This document shows positions 1 to 11,190 of a stretch of DNA of 64,000 nucleotides, one piece after another. The notes under the pieces are model-generated. The model did no database searches and had not been told where the DNA came from. It saw only the letters and a list, made by a program, of their open reading frames with translations. Every line of letters starts with the position of its first letter. The first letter of the stretch is position 1. The translations under genes were made by a program, and so were the position numbers. The stretch is from Cheilinus undulatus. Its lineage: Eukaryota > Chordata > Actinopteri > Labriformes > Labridae. Location of the stretch: NCBI RefSeq assembly GCF_018320785.1, contig NC_054886.1, positions 3,781,207-3,845,206 on the forward strand. The letters run 5' to 3'.

Positions 1-404
1 GCTGAGTCTGACATTTGTAAATCAGAGATTGTTAATGTATTTTTACTGTTTTGAGTATCCAGTGTGAAGCGTGGATTGTTCTCAAACTTGCCATAAAAAT
101 GATTTGAAGTTCCTAATTTGGTGAAAGAACAGATGGGCCTCAGATTCTCTCCAAAATGTTGGTTAAACCAATAAAACAATTTGGAGCTATCATCTTTGAC
201 TGAACATTGTAAAGTCAGATTCTCTCCAGTTTCTCGTCTCTCATGATGAACAGATGAAGATGATTCCAGAGCAACTGTCTGAGCTGAAATCAGAAAAAAG
301 ACAGAGAATATAATATTTAAAACACTGAAGATAACAGAGTGAAATAAAACAGAGATTAACAACCTAACTCACCAGTTTCTCCTACGATCAAACACGTCTG
401 TCAT
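1..404 (-). pseudogene. NITR-like receptor, 5' part (leader and V exon), cut by window edge
   Basis: The V exon runs from 283 down to base 1, after a good acceptor (TTTCAG). It is open throughout and encodes a V-type Ig domain: first Cys in NLTLQCSV, then the FYWFNQ tryptophan, the NNPRFTLDT strand, and ISDLQMSDSA just before the expected second Cys, which lies outside the window. It closely matches the V domain of the gene at 9364-11190. The candidate leader exon (373-404, donor GTGAGT) is faulty. The only ATG, at 404, gives a short hydrophilic peptide and ends in phase 2, whereas the V exon needs phase 1. The phase-1 frame reads CLIVGET but has a stop and no ATG before it. This suggests a small deletion in the signal peptide exon, so the copy is probably a pseudogene unless another first exon exists. 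The rest of the gene is off the window. Confidence 0.75.
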
Positions 405-610
405 GGTGCTCAGATCTTCCTGCTAAATGAAAGAAAACTGACAGTTTCTCTCTCTTCACAGACCACGCTGCGTTTGATTGGCTAACAAGAAATGAGACAT
501 GTAACGGAAGTATTCTGACATTCTCACGGTTCAGTGCTGTTTGTTGTGGTGGAGTGTTCCTATTTCTCTTTTCTCTTCATTTCAGATGCCTCAGCAGTTC
601 ACCATTTAAC
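405..610 (-). promoter_or_regulatory. NITR promoter region (paralogous to 11191-11400)
   Basis: This stretch upstream of the leader aligns base for base over long runs with the stretch upstream of the intact NITR at 11190. Shared parts include a pyrimidine-rich run followed by TTCACAGACC, the inverted CCAAT box (TTAGCCAATC on the minus strand, near 476-485), TTTGTTGTGGTGGAGTG, and CAGTTCACCA. The CCAAT box is seen directly; promoter activity is inferred from position and conservation. Confidence 0.5.
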
Positions 611-839
611 ATTCATCGCTTCAGCACTAGCACACACCAAAGAATGCTGGGTAATTTTTAGATCCCACATGCTGGATCAAGGCTGTTGGATAAGTTTGAT
701 CCAACGTTAGATTAGAAATATTGAACCAGAAAAATGTGTTGCTTAATGGGTGGGGGAGGGACTCTGCCATTTCAAATTTGGGGTGGAGTTTCCATAATGC
801 TTTTGGTGGGTTGTGTAGATGTGTTTCAGATGCATTTAA

Positions 840-1470
840 ATGTGTTTAGTAGTGATGTTACGTGCTGTGCCGATGCTTCGAAGCGTGTGTTGAGTAATAT
901 AGGAAGTGTTTCCGCGAAGCGCGTACCGAGGCTTGTATCGTTTCACATGAGTGACGTCATTGGTGACATCTGAAGCCTCGCTGCCCAGTTGTACCACGTG
1001 ACTGGTTCAGCAAGTGGTTCAGATCTTTGCGCTGAGGTTTGACAGCAACATAAATCCCATCCAAAATGTGTGGTTATGAGAGGAGATTTTTGGGTAGTTT
1101 TGAGTTTGTATATTTTGGATAGTTTGGTGAGCTAGACAGTTAAACCAATGCCATTTCCCAAAAGTGACACGGAACAAAAATATATGATATTACCCCTGCT
1201 GCCTTCAATATATATTATAGTATATTATAGTCATACATCTTTTTCATTATTCAAAGTAATTCCCAAACAGCTGATGCTGACACATAATAACAGTGTATCA
1301 CAGAACACTGGTAAAGATCACAGCTGCATGTTTTACACACTTTGGCCTGCAGGTGGTTTCTTGTGCACATGAAGCCTCGAGAACTGAACCCTTTTCTGAA
1401 CCAATTTGCTGGAAAGCTTCAAAGCTTCATGAAGCTTCATCTCACCATCACTGGTGTTTAGATGTTGTGT
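840..1470. repeat. Unclassified interspersed repeat with GCTTCGAAGC-type motifs
   Basis: Palindromic GCTTCGAAGC-like and GAAGCTTCATGAAGCTTC-like strings lie near both ends (about 870-990 and 1370-1445), as in hAT-type non-autonomous elements of fish. No coding capacity is seen. The family and exact ends are uncertain. The bases between this element and the LINE at 1870 show nothing else I can identify. Confidence 0.3.
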
Positions 1471-1869
1471 GTTGTACAGTGATCATTGTTGGGATTCACT
1501 GTAGCTCATGGTTTTGGTGAATTATTGTTGTTTCTGTGTTAAACACCTCTGCACCATGAGTGAAGTCGTCCAATAAGTTGGTCACTTCCGGACTGTGGAA
1601 AGCTGGCTTACATTTGAAAAGATGATGACTTTAAACTCTGATGATTCCTAGCTCCTCATCTGTTTCTTCACTCCAGGATCAAGCCCATAACCCAACCCTG
1701 CTGAGTTAAAATAACTAAAATAACTAGAGTTGGCTCAGTCTCTTTTTGACCCAGAACTGGATTACCAAAATAACCCATGGATGCTTCACATGAACACCGA
1801 AAACAAGACAGAACACAGAGGAAAACACTGTGTTGAGAGATTGTTGTCAGATTGATGAGAGATTGTAGA

Positions 1870-3290
1870 CTGTGGTCTACAGGAGGTGCTCCAGGAGTTT
1901 TAAACATGTCCATAGAGTGGACAGAGTGGAGATATGGGAGTAGAGAGAAGGCCAGTGTCTGAGGACTGGAGGTTCCAGGTGAAGGGGGTCAGAGAGGTAC
2001 TGAGGGGCATGGAGGGATCTGTAAATAAGAGGGAGGATTTTGTACCTGATGAGGAACTTAACTGGGAGCCAGTGGAGGTGGATGAGGGTAGAGGTGATGT
2101 GCTGCCAGGGCCTAGTGCAGGTGAGAACCCTGGCAGTGGAGTTTTGGACATACTGGACTAGACTAGACTCCAGAGCAGTCATGTAGACATAAGGGGATGA
2201 AGGCATGGTTGAGAGTGATGGTCTGGAGATATTTTTGAGGTGGAAAAAGGTCATTTTGGTCACACACTGGAGTTTGGACTGGAAGCACAGTATGGAGTTC
2301 TGGATGATGCCCAGGTTTCAGACCTCAGAGGACTGGCGGATAGGACTACCATCCACATCGTGCATCCAGATTCCCAACCCTCCTGATCAGTGCTTAGAGG
2401 GCCTCAATGATGAGCTCTGTTTTGTTGCTGTTCAGTTTGAGGTTGTTGGTTGACATCCAGGTTTTGGTTTCTTGTAGACCACTGACCAGTGAGTGTGGGG
2501 GTGAATGGTCCAGTGAATGAACCAGTGAGTGGTGTAGTGTGAAAATAAAGCTGTGTGTCATCAGCATAAGAACTCCAACTGAGACCATGTTTGTGGTTTA
2601 TGTAACCAAGAGTGGAGTCTAGGACAGAGCCTTGAGGCAGGCCTTGGTTTACTGGGGCTGGAGGACAAAGGTGACAACTGTTTTCTGTTTGAGAGGTATG
2701 ACTGAGACCAGGAGAGAGCTGTTCTGGTAATGTCTAGGTGGTGGGATGGATGCTTGAGGAGGATGGTGTTGGAGATTGTGTCTGGAGTCTGCTGCTGTGA
2801 GGAGGTCATGAGGGATTTTGATGAGGGTGGTCTCTGTGTGGTGGTGTTGTCGGATCCTGATCAGTGGGGTTTAGAGAACTCATGGTTGGACATGTGGTGA
2901 TGAAGCTGAGCAGTGGCTGCTTTTTCTAAGATGTTGTAGGAGAGAGGAAGGTCAGAGATCAGTCTTTAGTTGCTGATGTCCTCTGGGTCTGAACTGGTGA
3001 ATGGGTGTTACTGCGACCAGTCTGAAGCAGGAGGGGACTGTTCCAGTTTGTAGGGAGGAGTTGATGATGTCCACCATGATCAGGTACTGGACAGGTAGAC
3101 AGGCTTTGACCAAGGATGTGGGCATGGTCCAGGGAGCGTGTAGAAGTACTAGTTTTTCACTACATGCAAATGAAGCAGAATGATAATGGTGAAATCCTGC
3201 ATCCTGATTGGTTGTCATTTCAACTAGAGAGACCAAAGGCAGCTTTAAGCTGCATCCTCCCTCCTCATAAGGATTCAGTGTTGCCAATAT
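1870..3290 (-). mobile_element. L2/CR1-like LINE fragment (reverse transcriptase, decayed)
   Basis: Minus-strand fragments in several frames match the reverse transcriptase of L2/CR1-type non-LTR retrotransposons in order. IINSSLQTGTVPSCF and AVTPI lie near 3000-3080. A displaced YADDTQLY-like remnant and NNLKLNSNKTE lie near 2400-2570. The C-terminal block with VQNSTARVLT and LHWLPVKF lies near 2000-2150. The frames are broken many times, so this is a dead, truncated copy. The clade call (L2 rather than CR1 or Rex1) is approximate. Confidence 0.75.
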
Positions 3291-4090
3291 TTAGCGAGTT
3301 TTCAGACCCCTCTAGCAACCCTTTTTCTAAAAAGCGACTAGCGACAAATCTAGCAACTTCCTCTGGTGTTACTAGAGACTTCTGGAGACTTTTGGAAACT
3401 CTGATGTTAAAGTATGTATCATTGTTGCTCCTCTCCGTGGGCCCCTCCCGTCCCAAAACACTCACAGGCAGCACAGTCCTCACAGCAGTCTGTCTCTGCT
3501 GCAGTCAGAGCAGGAGATGCTCACGCCCCCATGTCAGACTGCAAATTAACTGTGAAGGTGCCTTAACAGTTTTTTCTATTGTCTCTTTTTGGTCGATTTA
3601 AAGTTGTTAATGAAGACTTTATGCAAAAAATATTTATAAATGTTAAAAATGTTAATGTTTCACTGGAATTTGATGTAGGCTTGTAAGTGGACCATAAGGC
3701 TTAAAACAAAAAAAAAAGTAAGAAAGCTAAACTTCTAAGAAAAATAGAATAACTAATAGATTAATAAACTAAAAATAAAAATTAAAGTAACTCTGCCAGA
3801 GTATCTCTGGAGTCATTTTTGTCTGTCCCAAGCCCAGATAAAGGAGGAGGGTTGGAATTGTGACGTTATGAAAACAAGAATCGACAGAAGCAAGTTCATT
3901 TGTAGTTCTATACATCTTAAAGATCTTTAAACTCACTTTTTGTCTCTGTCATGACGTTTTCCCTCTCTCCTACAGCGTCCATTACAATTAAATGCATACC
4001 CATGATTATGCAAATTAGATGATGACATCATTTAGTGACTTCTGGCGACTTTTAGGACAGCCTCTCTCAGGGAAGACTGCAAACTCGGTG
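3270..4090. repeat. Interspersed repeat with GCGACTAGCGACAAATCTAGC and CTTCTGG(A/C)GACTTTT motifs
   Basis: The 3270-3400 and 4030-4070 parts share the string CTTCTGG-x-GACTTTT and look like pieces of one dispersed element type. Between them is AT-rich sequence with no gene. Family not recognised. Confidence 0.3.
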
Positions 4091-4099
4091 ATGCTAGAG

Positions 4100-6720
4100 T
4101 CTCTGTTTTTAAGAAGTCATTGAAAAACAGAGGATCCTCAAAAATCCACATCCCAGGCAAAGGACTAGTGACTCTGACAGCCTGAAGAACCTTCCAGGCT
4201 TGAAGGACCGATGCATAAAACGATGTGAGTCCTGTGATGTCAGTGTCCTTTAAGTCAAATTAAAAACAACTGTTTAGAGTATCCCAGGCACCAGCCTTAC
4301 TCAGCAGAAGGTTAGCTGTTCCCAACCATCTGGCCACACAGTCATAAAGAAGTCTCTGAGCAGCTCTCAGTCTGAAGGCCATGACCCTGGAGGAGATGTT
4401 TATGAGTCCTTGGCCTCCTTCTTCCACCAGTGGATACAGAACTGCAGCCCAAATCCAGTGTTGCCCAGACCAGAAGAAAGCAACGATCAGCCGCTGTATT
4501 TCCTCCATTAAGCCCCTGGGTGGTTGTAGAACAGTCAGCCTGTGCCAAAGCATTGAGGCAACCAGGTTGTTGACCACCAGAACTCTCCCCTATAGGACAA
4601 CTGGGGCAGGAGCCATTTCCACTTTGACAGTTTAGCTCACACCTTCTGGACTAACCCTTCTCAGTTCTTTTTCTCATATTCAGCGGTGCCTAAGTAGATT
4701 CCTAAGAACTTCATATCATGATGTCCCCGCTGTAAACCTCCAGGCAGACTGAGGACTGCCTGTTCTCTCCATAGACCTATTTTTGAGGGCTTCACATTTC
4801 CCCCAGTTTACCTTAGCAGATGAAGCCCTTTCATACAGAGAAAGACAGCCTCCAACTGCTTCAATATCTTCCTGATTGTTAATAAAGATATTCACATCGT
4901 CAGCATATGCTGACACAATGAGAGGATTGTGAGTCTGTCCTGGAACAGAAAAACCACTAAGCTTACTTTTAAGTTTACAAAGAAGTGGTTCATTGGCAGT
5001 ACTATAAAGCTGTCCTGAGATTGGGTATCCTTGTCTTATTCCTCTCTGAACATTAATAGGACGGCTTAGTCCACCCCCTAACCAGGCAGGATGCATTATT
5101 ATATAATAAACTCACCCATGAAGTGAACTGCTTTCCAAAACCAAAAGCACTTAATGTAGAGAACAGAAAACCATGATCTACTCTATCACAGGCCTTTTCT
5201 TGGACAACAGATATAACACCAACATTTTTGTCAAATAGTTCACAAACATCCCAAACATCTCTCATTAGAAACAGGTTGTCCTTGATAGTCCTTTCAGGTA
5301 TACAGTAAGTTTGATCTGGCTGTATTATTAGACCCAGAACATCCTTTAATCAGTTTGAGAGAGCCCTGGAAAGCACTTTATTATCACTGCACAAGAGGGC
5401 CACAGGGCTCCAGTTTTTTAAACAGGCTAAGTCCCCCTTTTCAGGGAGAAGTGAGAGAACAACAACCCCTTTCTAAAGCACTCCTTCATCACTTCATAGA
5501 AGTCCTCTCCTAGACAGTCCCAGAACCCCTTATAGAACTCAATGGGCAGTCCGTCTATCCCAGGCGCACAGCCAGACACCAGCTGGCCCACAGCAGTGGT
5601 TAACTCCTCAAAGGTAAGGTCCTTATCTAGATCGTCTCTTTCCCAGGTACTAAGCTGTGGAAGTCCATCCAGTAGCTCTGATGGACATGTTCTTTTCTAA
5701 AGAGTGTAGTATAAAAACTAACAGCATGTCTCCTCATCTCAACAGGGTCTACAGTAATCCTACCATCAGGCATCTTCAAACAAGACATTTGCTTCCTCCA
5801 CGTGTTTTTCTTCTCCAAACTGAACTTGGAGCATCCACGTCCTTCACAGAAGTGAAGCGAGCTCTGACCAAAGCCCCCTTTACTCTCTCCATCATGAAGG
5901 AACTTAACTCCAGTCTCTTATTCTGAAGCAGCATGTCACCATCAGAAGTTATTCCAGCATGTAATCCACTCTCAGTGTCACTGATCTCTCTTTCCAGCTT
6001 CTTCACAGCATCTTTGATGTTTGCTGAAGCATGTGATGTGTACTGTTGGCAAAGAACCCGGATCTGGGTCTTTCCCACATCCCACCATGGACTCAAGGAC
6101 TCAAAGTCCCTCTCCTCTTGTCTCCAGGCTGTCCAAAAACATTTAAAGTTCTGTCAAAACAGGTGTCTTGAAGTAGCTTGGTGTTGAAATGCCAGTAGTT
6201 TTTAACTTTCATGCCTGAAGAGAGAGTGAGATCTATATTGGTGAGATAGTCATCACTAAAACCCACTGGATAGATAGAGCTCCCAGTTAATCGAACTCTT
6301 AACCCTTCTGAAATATACAGCCAGTCTAATCTAGCTGCACTAACTCTGTAATCAACTGCTCTGACCCAGGTGTACTGCCTATCTGCTGGGTTTTTAATTC
6401 TCCAGGCGTCCACTAAATCAAACTGAGCTAGTGTGTTTTTAAGATAAGGAGACGACTGTAAATGTGGCTCTTCACTCACTCTATTCAAAGTGAAATCAAT
6501 GGTACAGTTCCAGTCTCCACCTATAATAACATCATCCTGGTTTTTATCCAGCTCTTTCTTTAACTGATATAAAAATAATCTCTCTGAGCCTATATTTGGT
6601 GCATAAACATTCACAAAGGAGAACACAGATTCTTCAACCTCTGCTTTGACCATCAGAGCTCTTCCCTTCACTAATTCTTCACTTGACATAATTTTAACAT
6701 TTAACTGGTCAGAAACCCCC
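4100..6720 (-). mobile_element. L1/Tx1-like LINE ORF2 fragment (endonuclease plus reverse transcriptase, inactive)
   Basis: Reading 6689 to 4260 on the minus strand gives an APE-type endonuclease, then a reverse transcriptase. The endonuclease (6689-6093) shows FVNVYAPN, the active-site GGDWNC and ARLDWLYIS. The closing SDH-type motif reads FSDD, so the usual catalytic His looks lost. The linker near 6090-5780 has WWDVGKTQIR and CQQYTS. The polymerase shows KACDRVDHGFL (5265-5053), GIRQGYPISGQL and the catalytic SAYADDVNIFI (5096-4716). A C-terminal piece (4577-4260) contains NNLVASMLWHRL. At least four frame breaks or stops separate the blocks, so it cannot move by itself. The intact blocks fit the Tx1 group of L1 clade elements better than L2. 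Confidence 0.8.
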
Positions 6721-7457
6721 CACCCCCACTAACATTACTACCATGACTTAGGAAAAAGGGACCTTTTCAAAAAAAAAATACCCCGGGCTATTTCATTATC
6801 ACTGTCACTGAGTTTCCTGTAAAAATAAGATGTCTCTTTTTTCTACCTCACAACTTTAGTGACCAAAGCCCTCTTCTGCCTATCTGTCCCTCTGTTCATA
6901 TTTAAAGAGCTTACTCTGACGCCCCCAGAGGGAAGACAGTAAAGCGTGTTTAACTCTGAAGGACACTTCCAAACTTTGTGTGGGAGAGTCTGAGAACATG
7001 AACACTAACTGATGAACAAAGCTCTCCTTTAAAAACACAACAACTGCTTTGTTCCTCTGTGAGGTGTATGAAAGGTTGGCGTGGCCACATGTTCACCTAC
7101 AGTGAGCAACACGTCCTCCACTGACACTGAAGGCTCAGGTACCAACCAGGCCCCGTAATGAATGGACAGAAATGGCGTCTCGCAGATAAAAAATAAAGAT
7201 GAATGTAGATAATACTTATTTTCTTTGCTCAGTGAAAGGCCAAACTCATCATCCTGATTAAAAAAAAAAATTCAGCTCTAGTTGGTACAAAAATGCTGAA
7301 TATGAAACCATGAAACTCACTGCAGACATTAATGGGTTAAATTCAGAGAAAACATCTTATGTTTTAAAAGTTCTGAAAAATGTACATTAAACAGTAAAAG
7401 AGTGACGTAGAAAATCTGCTTCCTTTAGAACAAAGCTCAGATGTAACATGTCAGGTT
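6721..7457. other. Intergenic, no gene recognised
   Basis: Contains short C-rich and poly-A runs and what may be the 5' end of the LINE on its left. The right part is probably the 3' untranslated region of the NITR copy ending at 7458. No ORF of interest. Confidence 0.4.
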
Positions 7458-8402
7458 TTACTTCCTTAAGGTGTGGTACACACATTCACTCCAGGTCAGA
7501 TCTCTCTGTCTTCTTGATCTCTTGGTCACGTTGACTGCAGCAGGATAGAGCTGCTGGAGGTTTTGGTAATCCTGGTAATAAAATAGATTGTACATTTATA
7601 AATGAAGACATTTTCAAGCAACTATTTAATATAAAGCCAATATGTGGTATTAACATAGTCATCAAACGTGAGATATTTGGATTCACCTCTGCTGTGATAG
7701 TGGAGGAAGACTCTGATTGAGACACAAAGAAATTTTTTTTTAATAAAAGCTGTTAGAGTCAAAAAACCTTTAAAGAATAAATAATACTACCATCAGATTT
7801 GCTGCTGTTTCTCTTGTTCTTCATGACCAGGACAACTATCAGGATAACTGCAGATATCAAAGCTCCACTCAGAGAATACACCAAGACACCAGAGCTCACC
7901 TCATCTGTGGGTACAGTCAGACAGAAGAAGCCGAGCTCAGAGCTTTATATCTGTGTTTAGTCTGATTAGAGAGTTCTCATGTGGGATCATGTTGACAATG
8001 AAGAAACTCACCTCCAAAGTCCAGCTTGGTCCCGTTTCCATCCTCACACTGATTCTGATGGTTTTTAAAATCTGCATGTTGCAGTAAAAGCTAACCATGC
8101 AGTAATAAATTGCTGAGTCTGATAATGGCAGATCTGAGATTGTTAAGTCATTTTTACCATTTTTCCCTCCAGTGTGAAACGTGGATTGTTCTTAAATTCT
8201 CCATGGAAACTTCTATTAGTTGCAGAGTTTTGGAAGGAGGAGATGAGCTTCAGGTTCTGTCCAAGAATATGTTTGTACCAATAAACCCATGGAGAACGGT
8301 CATCTATGAAGACACACTTCAGAGTCAGACTCTCTCCAGTTTCTCTTATCTCATGATGAACAGATGAAGATGATTTCAGAAGATATGTCCAGGATGTACT
8401 AC
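7458..8402 (-). pseudogene. NITR pseudogene: frameshifted V domain, I domain deleted, tail exons intact
   Basis: Exons on the minus strand: V/J-like 8402-8012, transmembrane 7904-7791, short cytoplasmic 7712-7687, last exon 7571-7458. The V exon has ESLTLKC, the WVYWYKH tryptophan, NNPRFTLE and SAIYYC, but an indel near 8158-8172 (GGAGGGAAAAATGG on the minus strand) shifts the frame and gives a TAA a few codons later. After VSVR-like sequence the exon goes straight to GGAAACGGGACCAAGCTGGAC, the J-like end of a NITR I domain, in another frame; the I domain body is missing. The membrane exon (VYSLSGALISAVILIVVLV) and tail (QQLYPAAVNV and SECVYHTLRK before TAA) keep frame and good splice sites. 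No convincing leader exon was found upstream. It is probably a recent pseudogene, although the downstream exons could be used by trans-copy or readthrough transcripts. Confidence 0.8.
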
Positions 8403-9363
8403 CTATGAGGTGAGAGACAAAAGTACCATGTCATTAAAATCCACTGATTTTACAGGTCCAAACGTTCCTTCCTGTCCAGCTCTGCCTGTGTGTACGGCTG
8501 CTTTCACACTTCTACTGTTTTAGTTTGAACAAACCTGAGTCTGATAGCTGAGTTTGCTGGACTCCTCTACTGCTTTCAGCAATATGACTCATGTTTATAG
8601 TCTGTAGAGGTGGATTACTCACCTTTCAGGTCTTTGTCTCATATTGAACGACAAAACTAAAAATATTTCTTAAACGAAGAGGAGAAAAAACTATAAATAT
8701 ATCAGAAAAACTGTTAAAACACTTAAACCAGTGAGGTTTTTCACAATGGGAGGAAATTTTCTATGTAAACCTCCATGTGGTAAAAACAAAGAAACAAACA
8801 TTTTTAATGAAGACCATTTATTTTTTCTCATTTTCAATGTTAAAATATATAAAACACATCTACAGTAGCTCTGCTATTACAATAAAGATGAGATAAACTT
8901 TTAACAGAGAAATATTAATCATGCTGTCTTTTCTACATCCTTAAAAAGCAAAAATAAAGTGTAATTAATAAGAACATAAATTACTGTTATTTCACAGTTA
9001 AGAAAGATATGGTTGATATTTGTTTTAATCAATAACACAAGCACAAAAGCTGGTCTAGGACTGCTGGTTTCTCTGGGGTGTAGTCCTAAAAGCGGTTTGC
9101 CTTAGTTTGAAACTGTTTAAAATAAAGACAATAAAATACCCCAAAAAAAGGATACTGAAATACATTTTTCTAAAAAATATCCTCAATAAAGAGAGAACTT
9201 TGATTTGAAAAATGATTTTGTTAACTCTCCAATCATACAAAATTAATTTACAAACCCCACACACTCAACAACATTTCTGATTCACCGAGGTCACATTGCT
9301 GAAAATGTTATCGATCCAACATCAGTTTAAAGTGACGTAGTAAAAGATGAACCATGGTGACTT
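8403..9363. other. Spacer between two NITR copies
   Basis: AT-rich sequence holding the putative 5' side of the pseudogene copy and the probable 3' untranslated region of the intact gene that ends at 9364. A GTGAGT-like donor near 8624 follows a short ATG peptide, but phase and hydrophobicity do not fit a NITR leader. No other gene seen. Confidence 0.4.
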
Positions 9364-11190
9364 CTACTGCCTCACACTGGAATACACACATTCATCTCTG
9401 GCTGTGTTTCTCTGTCTTCTTGATGTGTTGGGCATGTTAACGTTCACAGCGGCATAACAGACGTCGTCTGCTCCTCTGTTACCCTAGAAAAACATACACG
9501 TCTATCACCTAATGGACCTCGAGAAATATAAAAAATGCAGTAGAGGAGTTTGGAATTTTTATTCTTCAGTCCTAAATCTTACCTCCATGTTTGTTGTGGA
9601 GGGAGCTGAAAATCTTGCTTGTATCTCTGATGGTGAAACACAGAAATCACTCTTGAATTCAGAATGAAGACTTAGTGAAAACAGGAAGATACTAACAGTG
9701 TTAGTGATCATACCTTGAGATAAGAAGCAGATTCTTTTGTTCATCTTGTACAATAAGAAGGCCAGGACAACTATCAGGATAACTGCAGATATCAAAGCTC
9801 CACTCAGAGAATACACCAAGACACCAGAGCTCACCTCATCTGTTGGTACAGTCAGACAGAAGAAGCTGAGCTACAATGTTACAATGTCATCTAGCAGACA
9901 CTTTTATCCAAAGCGATGTACATACTTGAGCAGGAACAACACAAGCAAATATCTAGACAAGAAGAAACAACAGCAGAGAATGCCACAAAGTGCTTCAGGT
10001 CCAATTGGACGCAAGTGCTGCCGTGCAGAGTTAAACGCAAAGACATTGGAACAGCCAAAATGTGAGATCTCTCATCATCACCATCCATTAAGTTGTCTTC
10101 ACAACACCTAATGACTGAAGTACCAAGTGCTGGGTCACTCACAATGAGCTAAGCATAAAAATCCTAGAAGCGAGTCAACTGTAGTTGGGATACGCATCCT
10201 ATCACAGGGGGACAACACTGGAGAACAGTCTAGCTAAGTGCATAGTGTTCTCTAAAGAAGCTCTAAAGCTCAGAGCTTTATATCTGTGTTTAGTCTGATT
10301 AGAGAGTTCTCATGTGGGATCATGTTGACAATGAAGAAACTCACCTCCAAAGTCCAGCTTGGTCCCGTTTCCAAACAGTATGTGTCCACATGAGACCACA
10401 GCGCAGTAGTAGGTCCCAGCATGAGAAAGATTCAGGCTCCTCATGTTCAAGTTGTAGACACAAGTGTGAGTGTGTGAGTGAGGGTTCCTCTCACACTGAT
10501 CATTCCTGCCTCCATGGGTGTAAATGAGTCCTGGATGAGCTTCCTCAGAGTTTCTGAACCAGTAAACACTGTGTTCTCCATCACAGGTCCCAGTGTGGAC
10601 TGTACAGTTCAGAGTCACAGAGCCTCCTGGCTGGATGGTTTCAGACTCTGACTGATGGACCAGAGCTGGGACGCTCACACCTGAACCCTTCACACTGACT
10701 GTGATGGTGGCTAGAATTTTAATTTCATATGATCTGCAAGCTATGCAGTGATATGTAGCTGAGTCTGACATTTGTAAATCAGAGATTTTTAAATGATTTC
10801 TACCATTTTGAGTACCTAGTTTGAAGCGTGGATTTTTCTGAAACTCACCAAAAAAACTGTTTAAAGTTACATATTTGTTGAAAGAACAGATGGGTCTCAG
10901 TTTCTCTCCAAAACGTTGCTTGAACCAATAAAACACAATGGAGTTATGATGACCGACGGAACACTGTAAAGTCAGATTCTCTCCAGTTTCTTGTCTCTCA
11001 TGATGATCAGATGAAGATGATGTCAGAGCAACTGTCTGAGCTGAAATGAGAAGACATTTAAAAGGTTAAAAGTATATATATGTAGAGATCATTGATTGAA
11101 TCAATAAACGTATCAATAAGAAGTTACCTTACCAATGTACCCAAGACTCAAAAGCGTCAAGTAGATGACAAACGCTGCAGATGTCATCAT
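9364..11190 (-). CDS. Novel immune-type receptor, inhibitory type (signal peptide, V, I, TM, ITIM tail)
   Basis: Coding exons (minus): 11190-11133 leader, 11040-10345 V plus I, 9839-9714 membrane, 9626-9583, and 9483-9364. All junctions have GT/AG ends and matching phases (1,1,1,0), giving 347 residues. The start is MMTSAAFVIYLTLLSLGYI, a clear signal peptide. The V domain has ENLTLQC, IVFYWFKQ and SDSATYHC. The I domain has the NITR-typical CDGEHSVYWF, extra cysteines (CERNP, TCVYNL) and AGTYYCAVVSCG, and ends in the J-like FGNGTKLDF. The span is VYSLSGALISAVILIVVLAF. The tail has VCYAAV, which fits the ITIM consensus, and ends in CVYSSVRQ, an ITIM-like site with Cys at -2. The domain order is standard for teleost NITRs, inhibitory receptors on lymphoid cells. 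Unusually, V and I share one exon with no intron at VKGSGV. A repeat sits in the intron at 9871-10268. Confidence 0.9.
9871..10268. mobile_element. SINE-like insertion in NITR intron
   Basis: The intron before the membrane exon matches the pseudogene intron at 7910-8000 except for this extra ~400 bp. One end carries CAGACACTTTTATCCAAAGCG, resembling the CGCTTTGGATAAAAG-x-GTCTGC tail found on many teleost SINE/LINE copies. The empty site in the neighbouring copy shows that the insertion came after the duplication, or was absent from that copy. Exact family uncertain. Confidence 0.5.

Noticed and set aside
8012-8060. V-to-J-like join read as evidence of somatic-type rearrangement
   Set aside because: No recombination signal heptamer/nonamer pair is visible, and the frame is lost; a germline deletion of the I domain explains it.
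8620-8650. Leader exon for the NITR pseudogene ending in a GTGAGT donor near 8624
   Set aside because: The peptide is short and charged, and ends in phase 2 while the V exon needs phase 1.
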